NCBI GenBank assembly: GCA_019421345.1
Contig: JAHZFL010000023.1
Span: forward strand, 1-30,045
DNA from: Roseburia sp.
GTDB lineage: Bacteria > Bacillota > Clostridia > Lachnospirales > Lachnospiraceae
Reading direction: 5' to 3'
DNA: 30,045 nt
The notes below the pieces were generated by a model, which was not told the origin of the DNA, did no database searches, and saw only the letters and a list, made by a program, of their open reading frames with translations. A program made the position numbers and the translations under genes. Shown piece after piece: positions 21,602-29,367 of the stretch; positions within the stretch are counted from its first letter, which is position 1, and the number at the start of each line of letters is the position of its first letter.

Positions 21602-23189
21602 AATATTGATGGGCGCTTCGATTTGCAATTTTTTTAATATCAATGTCGCGCGCTATTCGAAGGACAAAAAGAAGCGCGCGGGTATTTTTGCGGTGGCAGC
21701 CTCCTGGGGTGTGCTTGCGCTTATGCTCTGCTTTTATGTGGGATTAGGTGCGTACGCCTATGTTTGGATGGGATTTGGAGAGATTCTTCCCGTCTATCTG
21801 ACTGTGCTTGCATCGGTACTTATTTTTTTCTTTGGAAGCTTTCGGGCAGGCAGTACGATCTTTGCACAAAATTCTTATGATATGCTCTGTTCGCTGCCTG
21901 TTTCTAAGACGGCAATTGTGATCAGCCGTGTGCTTGGCATGTATGTTGCTTATCTGCTGCTTGCCTTGCTGGTGCTGCTGCCGGGACTTGGCGTTTATGC
22001 CGGATTGCTGCGTCCGCCGGCTTCCTTTTATCTGCGTGCGATTCCGTTCGCGTTGTGTCTGCCGCTTCTTCCGATGGCTGGGGCTATTCTGTTTGGGGCG
22101 GTTGTTACAGGGGTTTCGGCGCGCATGAAGCACAAAAGTCTGGTGGCTGCCGTTTTGACGATTCTTTTGGTAGCCGCATTGACTGTCGGAGGGGGTACGC
22201 TCTCTATAGCGGGAGATTCGATGGAGTTTCAAATGACAGAGGAAATGTTTTTGCATGTCTCAGGTACGGTGAGATCTGCGATGGCAAAGCTTTATCCTCC
22301 GGCAGTATGGGCGGAGAGGATGCTGCTTACGGGAGATGTGTCCGCGGGAATCTGCTATATCGGCGCATCGCTAGCCTCTGTCGGGATCGTGCTTGCAGCC
22401 GTTATCAAAAGCTTTCCGTGGGTGATGAAAAATCTGCGCCGGACGGAAACAGGGCTTCCTTATCAGATGGGGGCGATGAAGGAGCGGTCACCGCTTAAAA
22501 CTTTATTTGTTAAGGAGTGGAAACGCTATACGGCATCGACTGCTTATGTGGTCAATACGATCATGGGACCTGTCATGATGCTGCTGCTTGCCGGAAGTAT
22601 CTTTTTTGTGGGAGCGGAGAGAATCACAGAGCTTTTATTCGTGCCGGAGGAGCTTGTGCTCCGTGTGCTGCCGTTTCTTCTTGCGGCAGCCTCCTGCATG
22701 ATGACGACGACGGCGACATCCATTTCGTTGGAGGGAAAGCAGTGGTGGCTGATCCGAAGTCTGCCGGTTTCATCCAAGGATGTTTTTACGGCAAAGGTAC
22801 TGCTGAATCTGGCGGTCATTGCACCGTTTTATCTCGCGTCGGAGGTTTTGCTTTTCGCAGCCTTTTTGCCGGCGGTGTCGGAGGCATTCTGGCTGCTTGT
22901 GCTGCCGCCGGTACTGATGACGTTTGCCTGTGTCTTTGGGATCACCGTCAATCTGCGCTTTCCCGTTTTTGACTGGGATCAGGAGGTGACGATCGTCAAG
23001 CAGAGTGCCTCTGCCTTTTTAGGAGGGATCGGAGGCTGTCTGCTGATCCTTGCATGTGCCGTTCCTGTCTTTTTGACGCCGCCAGAGCTGGCGTTTGCAG
23101 TGCGCCTGATCGTTGGTTTTGCGGCTTTGGCCGGCACACTGCTTTTGTATCAGAAAAATGCGCGGGTCAGATTGACAGAGGTGGAGTAG
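21585..23189 (+). CDS. ABC-2 type exporter permease
   Basis: This 534-residue integral membrane protein has many hydrophobic segments, arranged as two halves with a central polar region near residues 285-310, and so resembles a fused pair of ABC-2 permease domains. It starts at ATG 21585 inside the ATPase gene, with GGAGG at 21571-21575. A longer in-frame extension to 21483 is a shadow of the ATPase. Its 3' end overlaps the oppositely oriented AraC gene by 23 bp. Function is export with the upstream ATPase; cargo unknown. Confidence 0.85.
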   Translation: MIGQIKILMGASICNFFNINVARYSKDKKKRAGIFAVAASWGVLALMLCFYVGLGAYAYVWMGFGEILPVYLTVLASVLIFFFGSFRAGSTIFAQNSYDMLCSLPVSKTAIVISRVLGMYVAYLLLALLVLLPGLGVYAGLLRPPASFYLRAIPFALCLPLLPMAGAILFGAVVTGVSARMKHKSLVAAVLTILLVAALTVGGGTLSIAGDSMEFQMTEEMFLHVSGTVRSAMAKLYPPAVWAERMLLTGDVSAGICYIGASLASVGIVLAAVIKSFPWVMKNLRRTETGLPYQMGAMKERSPLKTLFVKEWKRYTASTAYVVNTIMGPVMMLLLAGSIFFVGAERITELLFVPEELVLRVLPFLLAAASCMMTTTATSISLEGKQWWLIRSLPVSSKDVFTAKVLLNLAVIAPFYLASEVLLFAAFLPAVSEAFWLLVLPPVLMTFACVFGITVNLRFPVFDWDQEVTIVKQSASAFLGGIGGCLLILACAVPVFLTPPELAFAVRLIVGFAALAGTLLLYQKNARVRLTEVE

Positions 23190-24252
23190 GAGCGGACGGG
23201 GAGGAAAAGGAAAATTCATGCGAATCAGTGGAGCTGCGGCGGTAGGCAAGGGGCGTTGCGCCAAAGCGCTCCCTAAAAATCCGATAAAAGTAGGTTCTGT
23301 TCGCGTAGCCTAATTCCTGCATGATTTCCCCAATGCTTTTGCTGCTGGTAAGAAGCAGGTGCGCCGCCTCCTCCAGACAGATCCCCTGCGCAAGCGCAGT
23401 CAGGGTACAGCCGCGGCGGCGTTTTACGATGCGGTTTAAGTAGTCTCTCGTATAGTGCAGGAGCGCTTCAAGCTCATCGTAATCAACGCGTCCGTGGTGG
23501 TTTTGCAGATAGAGAAGAATCTGGTTAAAAATAAAATCTTCATTGGAGCTTTTGAGACAAATGGGATGAAGCTGATAGCAATCCTCCGCTGCAAGGAGTG
23601 AAAACAGTCGCGCAAAATAGCCGCAGACGATGGGAAAGCAGCCGGGGGATTGTTTTCTTGTCTCAAGAATCATACGGGCAAAAAGCACCTCTGCCTCATC
23701 GCGAAGCTCACTTGCCGGCTTAAGCGGAATAAAATCGAGCATTTTCTTTTCAAATGCCGGATGCTCTTTTAGCAGGGAGATAAGCCGGCGGGAAACGGGA
23801 TTGGTATTTTGTCTGCAGGAAAAATCAGGGGAGAAGCATACGTCGCCGTCTAAAACCGTCTGGATAAAGGCGTCGGAGAGCAGGACAAAGACAGCCTCAA
23901 AGTCTGAGGAAAAGGATTCCACATGACGGATATTTTTACTCAGGATGCAGCAGGAGCCCTCGGTGTAGGTGTGACAGTAGTCCTCGATAAATTGTGTCAG
24001 CGAGCCGCGCAGCACATAGATAAGCTCCAGAGAATCATGGCGGTGCTGTGGTCGTTGATCAGGATGATAAAGCTCCGTTAAAATCCCCGACTGTGCCGTA
24101 AAAAAGCCGGGCGCAGTCTGTGCGTGAAAGACGAGGCTGTCCGCAGCGTCAAATTGCTGCACGGTAAACAGGTATGTTCCGTTCAAATTAAAATATTCCC
24201 CCTGCCTGTCGTTAGCGTGAGAGATAAACAGGGGGGACTTTGCTTTTGTCAT
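23167..24252 (-). CDS. AraC-family transcriptional regulator
   Basis: This 361-residue regulator has an N-terminal cupin-like sensor domain (RHDSLELIYVLRGSL near residue 70, EGSCCILSKNIRHVE near 97) and a C-terminal AraC DNA-binding domain (about 262-350) with two helix-turn-helix units, the second reading IGEIMQELGYANRTYFYRIFRERFGATPLAYR. I choose ATG 24252 because GGAG lies 8 nt upstream; ATG codons at 24258 and 24276 are possible but less well placed. It diverges from a sugar symporter and a hydrolase, the usual arrangement for a carbohydrate-responsive activator of its neighbours. Confidence 0.9.
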   Translation of the reverse strand: MTKAKSPLFISHANDRQGEYFNLNGTYLFTVQQFDAADSLVFHAQTAPGFFTAQSGILTELYHPDQRPQHRHDSLELIYVLRGSLTQFIEDYCHTYTEGSCCILSKNIRHVESFSSDFEAVFVLLSDAFIQTVLDGDVCFSPDFSCRQNTNPVSRRLISLLKEHPAFEKKMLDFIPLKPASELRDEAEVLFARMILETRKQSPGCFPIVCGYFARLFSLLAAEDCYQLHPICLKSSNEDFIFNQILLYLQNHHGRVDYDELEALLHYTRDYLNRIVKRRRGCTLTALAQGICLEEAAHLLLTSSKSIGEIMQELGYANRTYFYRIFRERFGATPLAYRRSSTDSHEFSFSSPSAPTPPLSI

Positions 24253-24338
24253 AATCATTTCTCCGTTCAAGTACAAAGTTCTTATGTTTAAAAATCCGGT
24301 TTTGGTTATAAAAAGTCACAGGAGTTCGATGCACGTTA

Positions 24339-24368
24339 TTGTGAATTTCCAAGAAAATTTCTTATAAT
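24339..24368 (+). promoter_or_regulatory. Candidate promoter of the symporter operon
   Basis: TTGTGA (24339-24344) and TATAAT (24363-24368) are separated by 18 bp. A short AAGAAA/TTTCTT dyad lies in the spacer (24351-24363). The divergent gap 24253-24443 should also hold AraC sites, but none can be named with confidence. Confidence 0.5.
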
Positions 24369-24443
24369 TTATCTATCATTATAAAATGTATTGGGAAATA
24401 ACGCAAACATTTTATATCTGAAACAGGAGAGGAGAAAAAGGAG

Positions 24444-25778
24444 ATGGAACAGAAAAAATATCTAAAGGGATGGCAGAAGCTGGCGTACGGCGCCGGGGAT
24501 TTCGGGTCTAATTTTATGTATACGTTTGTATCCTCGTTCGTAGTCATTTATCTGACGGATACGGTAGGATTAAATTCAGGCATCATAGGTACGCTTATGC
24601 TGGCAAGCAAATGTCTGGACGGCGTAACAGACATTTTTTTCGGGCGGCTTTTGGATCGGACAAAAAGCAAAATGGGAAAGGCAAGACCGTGGATGTTTTG
24701 GTCAGTATTTCCGCTGGCAATCTGTGAGATTTTGTTGTTTGCGACGCCGCAGATGGAGCAGGGACTGCAGTATGCTTACTTTTTTGTAGTCTATACGCTG
24801 TTAAATTCTATTTTTTATACGGCAAACAATATTTCCTATGCAGCTCTGACGGCTTTGATCACGAAGAATCCGCACGAGCGTGTACAGGCGGGAACCTACC
24901 GGTTTATGTTTGTGATGCTTGCGGGAATTATCATACCGTCTGTCACGACGGGACTTGTTACCGGCTTTGGCGGAGGCGCTGCGGGCTGGAGAAACGTGGC
25001 GCTTCTTTATACGGCAATTATGGTCGTGCTGAATATGGTGGTGGTATTTTCGGTCCGGGAAGTAGCCGACGAGGAAGAAAAGGCGGCAGATTCCGAGGGA
25101 ATCACATTCTTAAAAAGTATGCGTCTGCTGTTTAGCAACCGTTATTATCTGCTGATTCTGGCATTTTATCTGCTGCAGTACGGGATGCAGGGAATTACAA
25201 ACGGGGTTGGTATTTTCTTTTGTACCTATGTGCTAAAGAATCCTGACGCGCTTGGACTTTTATCCTTTGCGGGAATGATCCCGATGATCCTAGGGCTTGC
25301 GGTAACGCCGGCGCTTGTAAAAAGATATGGCATCTATCGTGTCAATCGTGCGGGAATGATTTTTAGCGCCGTATTCGGACTGGTATTTATCCCGGTCGGT
25401 TATATGGGGAATTTTCCGCTGATGCTGGTTGTGCTTGCACTCCGCGGACTTGGCATGAGCCCGATGCTTGGAACGTTAAATGCCGTGATCGCAGATGCGT
25501 CTGCCTATACCTTCCAAAAAGATCAGGTACACCTTGACGGAACGATGTTTAGCTGCTCCTCGATGGGGATCAAGCTGGGAGGCGGTCTGGGAACGGCGCT
25601 GTTTGGCTGGCTGTTAAGCTTCGGCGGATATGAAAACGGCGCAGCAGTGCAGAGTGCGTCAGCCATCGGCATGATGCAGGTGATGTATATTGTAATTCCG
25701 GCAGTGATCTGTATTCTGATGCTCGCAGTCATTTGGGGACTGGATGTGCAAAAGGGTATGGAGCGTTTGAAGAATTAA
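24444..25778 (+). CDS. GPH-family sugar:cation symporter (MelB-like, MFS)
   Basis: This 444-residue transporter has about twelve membrane helices. The N-terminus KLAYGAGDFGSNFMYTFVSSF near residue 11, and DGVTDIFFGRLLDRTKSKMGKARPWMFW near 53, are classic glycoside-pentoside-hexuronide family motifs (cation site on helix 2, loop 2-3 signature). It imports a glycoside with Na+ or H+. AGGAGAAAAAGGAG precedes the ATG. The downstream esterase and divergent AraC regulator suggest uptake of an esterified or plant-derived glycoside that is trimmed inside the cell. Substrate is inference. Confidence 0.9.
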   Translation: MEQKKYLKGWQKLAYGAGDFGSNFMYTFVSSFVVIYLTDTVGLNSGIIGTLMLASKCLDGVTDIFFGRLLDRTKSKMGKARPWMFWSVFPLAICEILLFATPQMEQGLQYAYFFVVYTLLNSIFYTANNISYAALTALITKNPHERVQAGTYRFMFVMLAGIIIPSVTTGLVTGFGGGAAGWRNVALLYTAIMVVLNMVVVFSVREVADEEEKAADSEGITFLKSMRLLFSNRYYLLILAFYLLQYGMQGITNGVGIFFCTYVLKNPDALGLLSFAGMIPMILGLAVTPALVKRYGIYRVNRAGMIFSAVFGLVFIPVGYMGNFPLMLVVLALRGLGMSPMLGTLNAVIADASAYTFQKDQVHLDGTMFSCSSMGIKLGGGLGTALFGWLLSFGGYENGAAVQSASAIGMMQVMYIVIPAVICILMLAVIWGLDVQKGMERLKN

Positions 25779-25800
25779 GGAAAGGGCAGAGGAGAGCGGC

Positions 25801-26718
25801 ATGAAACCATCTTTTTTTCTGAAAACTATACGAAAACAGAAGTGGAAGGAAAACGAGCAGCATTTTGCGGCGAAGCAGCTTGCCTATGAGGTGCAGGAGC
25901 AGAAGAATTTAAATTATATGGGGGATGAAAATACATTTCATACGATGGATTTTTACGGACCGCCCGGAAATGATGAAATACTTCCCGTTATCTTACAGAT
26001 TCACGGCGGCGGCTATATTTCCTGCGATAAGTTTTTAAACGAAGCGCAGGGAAAATATTTCGCGGCGCATGGATTTCGTGTGATGAATATCAACTATTCG
26101 CTCCAGCCGGAGGCGGATTTTATCGGGGCGATGCAGGACATTTTCTGTGCGCTTCACTGGCTGGAGGAGCATGCAGCCGACCAGAGGGTTGACCCGGAAC
26201 AGATTTTTGTCTATGGCGACAGCGCCGGCGGTCATTACGCCATGCTTGCCGGTTTGATCCAAGACAGCAGCGCCATGCAGGAATATTATCAGATTTTGCC
26301 GTTGAAACACGGAATACGTGGCATTGCGGTGAGCTGCCCGATGTATGAGATTCACAGCCTTCTGGAAACACGAAGTCTGGAAAATCTGCTGATGCGGCGT
26401 ATGCTGCTGCCCGGAAAGCGGAAAACGGATAAGCGTTATCTTGACAATGTCTCGATTCCTGCGATTCTTGCAAGAGAAGAATTTCCTGAAATTTTTCTCC
26501 TGACGACCCCGACGGATGAGGTGCTTTATGAGGCGGTGAAAAAGCTTCATGAACTGCTAAAGGAAAAGGGCGTCTGTCACCGTTATCGGGAATATACCTC
26601 AGAGGAACGGACACTTGGACATGTGTTTCATGCGACAGACCCGGAGTTTTCGGAATCTGAGAAAGCGAATAATGATATTTTGCAGTATTTTCGCGAAAAG
26701 AGCAGAGAGTTGCGCTAA
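25801..26718 (+). CDS. Alpha/beta-hydrolase (HSL-like esterase)
   Basis: This 305-residue serine hydrolase of the hormone-sensitive-lipase/BD-FAE group has the oxyanion motif HGGGY near residue 69 and the nucleophile elbow GDSAGG near 139. The acid is probably in TPTDEVLYE near 238 and the His in LGHVFHATD near 275. No signal peptide is seen, so it is cytoplasmic. It lies 22 bp after the symporter and probably removes acyl groups from imported sugars, or splits another small ester. Exact substrate unknown. The repeat cluster starts directly after its stop. Confidence 0.85.
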   Translation: MKPSFFLKTIRKQKWKENEQHFAAKQLAYEVQEQKNLNYMGDENTFHTMDFYGPPGNDEILPVILQIHGGGYISCDKFLNEAQGKYFAAHGFRVMNINYSLQPEADFIGAMQDIFCALHWLEEHAADQRVDPEQIFVYGDSAGGHYAMLAGLIQDSSAMQEYYQILPLKHGIRGIAVSCPMYEIHSLLETRSLENLLMRRMLLPGKRKTDKRYLDNVSIPAILAREEFPEIFLLTTPTDEVLYEAVKKLHELLKEKGVCHRYREYTSEERTLGHVFHATDPEFSESEKANNDILQYFREKSRELR

Positions 26719-26726
26719 AAAACAAC

Positions 26727-27215
26727 GAGTGACACGCTTTGCGAGCCACTCTTATGTCAAGAAAAGCACTGCGGCGGAAGGGAACTGTGTTGCGGCTGCG
26801 ACCCCGCCGCAGGCGGAGAATCTCGCAAGTGAGATTGTTGTAATGACATGGGGAAATTGCTGCGCAATCCCATGTCATTACAACACACTTCGTGTGAGGA
26901 TGCACACGCGCATGAGAGGAAGTATTGCCTGGCAATCATGCGCGGCGCGGGAAAAGTGTGCTTCATTCACAGTTTGTTACAAAGCGAGTGTGTGCGAAGC
27001 ACACTTTTTTATGACATAGGAAATTGCTGCGCAATCCCATGTCATAACAACACACTTCGTGTGAGGATGCGCACACGCATGAGAGGAAGCATTGCTTCAC
27101 GATCATATGCGGCGCGGGAAAAGTGTGCTTCATCCACAGTTTGTTACAAAGCGAGTGTGTGCGAAGCACACTTTTGTTGCCATAAGAGCGGCGCGCAAAG
27201 CGTGTCGCTCGTTGT
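26727..27215. repeat. Mosaic repeat cluster (several modules)
   Basis: The 540-bp gap between the esterase and the minus-strand permease is almost all repeat. 26727-26761 is the inverted copy of the 9144 module. 26766-26836 is a shortened copy of the 14.3-kb unit (GCACTGCGGCGG ... CCGCCGCAGGCGGAGAATC). Two 168-bp units follow (next entry). 27181-27210 is a direct copy of the 9144 module. Remaining bases to 27262 resemble fragments of the same modules (GGAACGCAATGTG). No gene is supported here. Confidence 0.85.
26843..27178. repeat. Tandem 168-bp structured repeat, two copies
   Basis: Copies begin at 26843 and 27011 (ATGACAT) and are largely identical. Each opens with a palindrome capped by AAATTGCTGCGCAAT: arms 26836-26852/26869-26885 (17 bp perfect) in copy 1 and 27009-27020/27036-27047 (one mismatch) in copy 2. 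Next come CACACTTCGTGTG, a GATGC/GCAT hairpin, and a perfect 13-bp stem closing the unit (26952-26964 with 26996-27008; 27119-27131 with 27163-27175). The stem pair A26842-T26879 becomes T27010-A27046 in copy 2, a compensatory change. Confidence 0.85.
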
Positions 27216-27262
27216 TGATATGAGTGGAACGCAATGTGTTCTGACCGCTGCGTAGAGACCGG

Positions 27263-28099
27263 CTATTCAAGATTCAGGTAGCGGGTCTGAATGACGATGC
27301 AGGTAATATAAAAGCCGACTGCAAAGAGCACGGTTATAAACATCGACAGAATTGACGGCGGCGAGAACAAAATCTCTGAAAGCTTGTCGACCCCCATAAA
27401 ATAATTCGAGAATGAAAAGCTGAACAGGAACATGAGCATGGTGGCTATGATCTGTTGGATGAAGTTGATGACAATGCCGGCGGCAAAGGCACCAAGAACC
27501 TTGTGTCCTGTAAATAGCTGTCCGATGGAAATGCTGGCAAAGACCATCAGCAGGTAAGAGAGACAGCCAAAGATCATGGAAATAGCAATAAACAAAATAA
27601 ATACCCAAAGCGGCATTCCGATTACCTCGGCAAGCCATTCGTCAAACATGAACTGGAAGAACAAATCGATGTTCTGTAAATTTAAAATCGTGCCCCCCGA
27701 CGCGCCGAATACGATGATCATAATCGAAACAAACAGCAGCGCCAACGACGTGACAAGCCATAGGAATGACGTGGCGAGCTTGACATTAAAGAGCGTGATG
27801 GGCTTTACGGGAAGCGTGTGCGTCAGATAGCCCTGCTCAGAATACATGGTCTTGTAAAAGTGAATGCACAGATAAACGTAAGATACGGTAAACAGCGCAA
27901 AAACAGAGAAAATATACAAGGTCGTAACTGCGGCGGTCAAAAGCGAGAGAAGCGGCAGAAGCGTCTCGTTGTCCTCCACGAGTGTGGTAGAAAAAAAGCT
28001 TACGGACGCGAGGATCGTTGTAAACAGCAGTACGCCGTAAATTGTCAGCATGACCTTTGCGGTATTTTTAAATTCGTATTTGAATAATTTTCCTAGCAT
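27263..28099 (-). CDS. ABC transporter permease, unknown cargo
   Basis: This 278-residue membrane protein has about six hydrophobic helices, a typical small ABC-2-like permease. It begins MLGKLFKYEFKNTAKVM, a basic N-terminal segment common in such proteins, with helices at roughly residues 17-35, 55-75, 100-130, 155-180, 185-205 and 245-270. It overlaps the end of the ATPase gene by 7 bp and is the last gene of a three-gene operon led by a GntR-type regulator. The family is known from YtrABC-like systems in Bacilli, linked to cell-envelope stress, but the match is general. Confidence 0.82.
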   Translation of the reverse strand: MLGKLFKYEFKNTAKVMLTIYGVLLFTTILASVSFFSTTLVEDNETLLPLLSLLTAAVTTLYIFSVFALFTVSYVYLCIHFYKTMYSEQGYLTHTLPVKPITLFNVKLATSFLWLVTSLALLFVSIMIIVFGASGGTILNLQNIDLFFQFMFDEWLAEVIGMPLWVFILFIAISMIFGCLSYLLMVFASISIGQLFTGHKVLGAFAAGIVINFIQQIIATMLMFLFSFSFSNYFMGVDKLSEILFSPPSILSMFITVLFAVGFYITCIVIQTRYLNLE

Positions 28100-28791
28100 C
28101 GGAATACCTCCCTAAAAAGTGCATCTATGGATTTTCCCTGTCGTTGGCGTATGTCGTCGACAGAGGAGGTCAGCCGCAGTTGTCCGTTTTGGATAAAAAT
28201 GACCTCGTCCAGAATGTTTTCGATGTCGGCGATCAAGTGCGTCGAGATTATGATCGACGCCTTTGGATCGTAGTTGGAGAGAATCACATTTAAAATGTAA
28301 TCTCTGGCAGCCGGATCGACGCCTGCGATCGGCTCGTCTAAAATATAAAGGTCTGCGCGGCGGCTCATTACGAGGATGAGCTGTACCTTCTCCTTCGTTC
28401 CCTTTGACATTGCCTTCAGGCGGTCTTTCGGATTGATGGAAAGCTTTGCAAGCATGTCGTAGGCGCGCGCCTGATCGAAATCCTCATAGAAATCGGCAAA
28501 ATATGTGATGACGTCTGAAACGCGCTGGTTCATGTTCAGATAGGTGTGATCCGGCAGATACGAAATATGCTTTTTGCTGTAAATGCCGATTGGCTGTCCG
28601 TGCATCGACAGACTTCCGCTGGTGGGAGTAAGAAGACCGTTGATCATCTTGATCAGCGTTGTCTTGCCGCTGCCGTTTGGACCTAGCAGACCGATGATAT
28701 GTCCTCCCTCGATTGTAAGATTGATGCGGTCGACTGCAAGCTTCGCACCGTATTTTTTTGTCAGGTCTCTGAATTCTAATAAGGCACTCAT
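28093..28791 (-). CDS. ABC transporter ATP-binding protein (YtrB-like)
   Basis: This 232-residue ATPase has Walker A GPNGSGKTT near residue 36, a degenerate signature MSKGTKEKVQL near 128, Walker B LYILDEPIAGVDP near 149, and switch IISTHLIADIE near 183. Its start overlaps the regulator's stop by 4 bp and its end overlaps the permease, so the three genes are translationally coupled. The signature lacks the usual LSGGQ form, as in many YtrB-type ATPases. Confidence 0.88.
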   Translation of the reverse strand: MSALLEFRDLTKKYGAKLAVDRINLTIEGGHIIGLLGPNGSGKTTLIKMINGLLTPTSGSLSMHGQPIGIYSKKHISYLPDHTYLNMNQRVSDVITYFADFYEDFDQARAYDMLAKLSINPKDRLKAMSKGTKEKVQLILVMSRRADLYILDEPIAGVDPAARDYILNVILSNYDPKASIIISTHLIADIENILDEVIFIQNGQLRLTSSVDDIRQRQGKSIDALFREVFRC

Positions 28792-29159
28792 TGTGCTCCT
28801 CCTTTCAGGGTGTTTTGCATTAGGGAAAGAATCTCCTCCTGTTTGTAGCCCAGTCCCTGCATAACAGTCAAAAATTCATTGATTTTTTCCTTTGCGACCG
28901 ATTTTTTTAATTCTTCTATCATTGTAGTGTCCTCCGTGATATAGCGCCCGTTCGTGCGAACGGAATAAACAAGACCTATGCGCTCAAGCTCCATAAATGC
29001 CCGCTGCATGGTGTTCGGATTGACAGCCGCCTCGGCTGCGAGGTCGCGCACGCTTGGAAGTCTTTGACCGGGGGCGTAACGTCCGGAGATAATATCCATC
29101 TGAATGCGCTCGACAATCTGCAGGAAAATGGGTCTGTCGGAATCAAGCGTCCAAGCCAT
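28788..29159 (-). CDS. GntR-family transcriptional regulator (YtrA subfamily)
   Basis: This 123-residue protein consists of a GntR winged helix (about residues 10-75: PIFLQIVERIQMDIISGRYAPGQRLPSVRDLAAE, then VNPNTMQRAFMELERIGLVYS) and a short helical tail, the layout of the YtrA subfamily, which has no large effector domain. The start is ATG 29159; GAAGGTG lies upstream, and the longer frame up to 29231 runs through the promoter and operator. It leads the operon with the ABC genes and probably represses it through the palindrome at 29188-29207. Confidence 0.9.
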   Translation of the reverse strand: MAWTLDSDRPIFLQIVERIQMDIISGRYAPGQRLPSVRDLAAEAAVNPNTMQRAFMELERIGLVYSVRTNGRYITEDTTMIEELKKSVAKEKINEFLTVMQGLGYKQEEILSLMQNTLKGGAQ

Positions 29160-29187
29160 AAATTTCACCTTCTTTCTGTTGTTGTTT

Positions 29188-29227
29188 GTATTAATAGAAT
29201 AATACAGTAGGACGCAAAAAATGTCAA
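29188..29227 (-). promoter_or_regulatory. Promoter and operator of the GntR/ABC operon
   Basis: On the minus strand, TTGACA (29227-29222) and TATTAT (29205-29200) are separated by 16 bp. TGTATTA (29188-29194) and TAATACA (29201-29207) form a perfect 7-bp inverted repeat with a 6-bp gap, overlapping the -10. This is a typical position for a GntR-type operator. Confidence 0.7.
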
Positions 29228-29276
29228 CCATATTTTAAGGATTTATTTTTTAAACTTAAGATTTCATAAAAAGCGA

Positions 29277-29305
29277 TCGAGAGAGCGAGATTCCTTGTTC
29301 TATAG
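29277..29305 (+). repeat. Possible relic of the mosaic repeat
   Basis: GCGAGATTCCTTGTTCTATAG (about 29286-29305) closely resembles the junction GCGAGATTCTTTGTTTTTATAG seen between units of the 14.3-kb array. It lies directly before the -35 of the methyltransferase gene. The match is short and the neighbouring modules are missing, so this may be chance or a decayed copy. Confidence 0.35.
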
Positions 29306-29333
29306 TTGAAAGCAGATAAGAATGTGATATAAT
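29306..29333 (+). promoter_or_regulatory. Promoter of the methyltransferase gene
   Basis: TTGAAA (29306-29311) and TATAAT (29328-29333) have a 16-bp spacer and an extended TGA before the -10. Confidence 0.75.
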
Positions 29334-29367
29334 AAGAAGCATATACAGGAAAAGAAGGTGCTTAAGA

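Noticed and set aside
26615..27255. Frames of 68-135 codons in the 26.7-27.2-kb repeats
   Set aside because: They lie in hairpin-rich repeats, overlap each other on both strands, and have no ribosome sites or recognisable domains.
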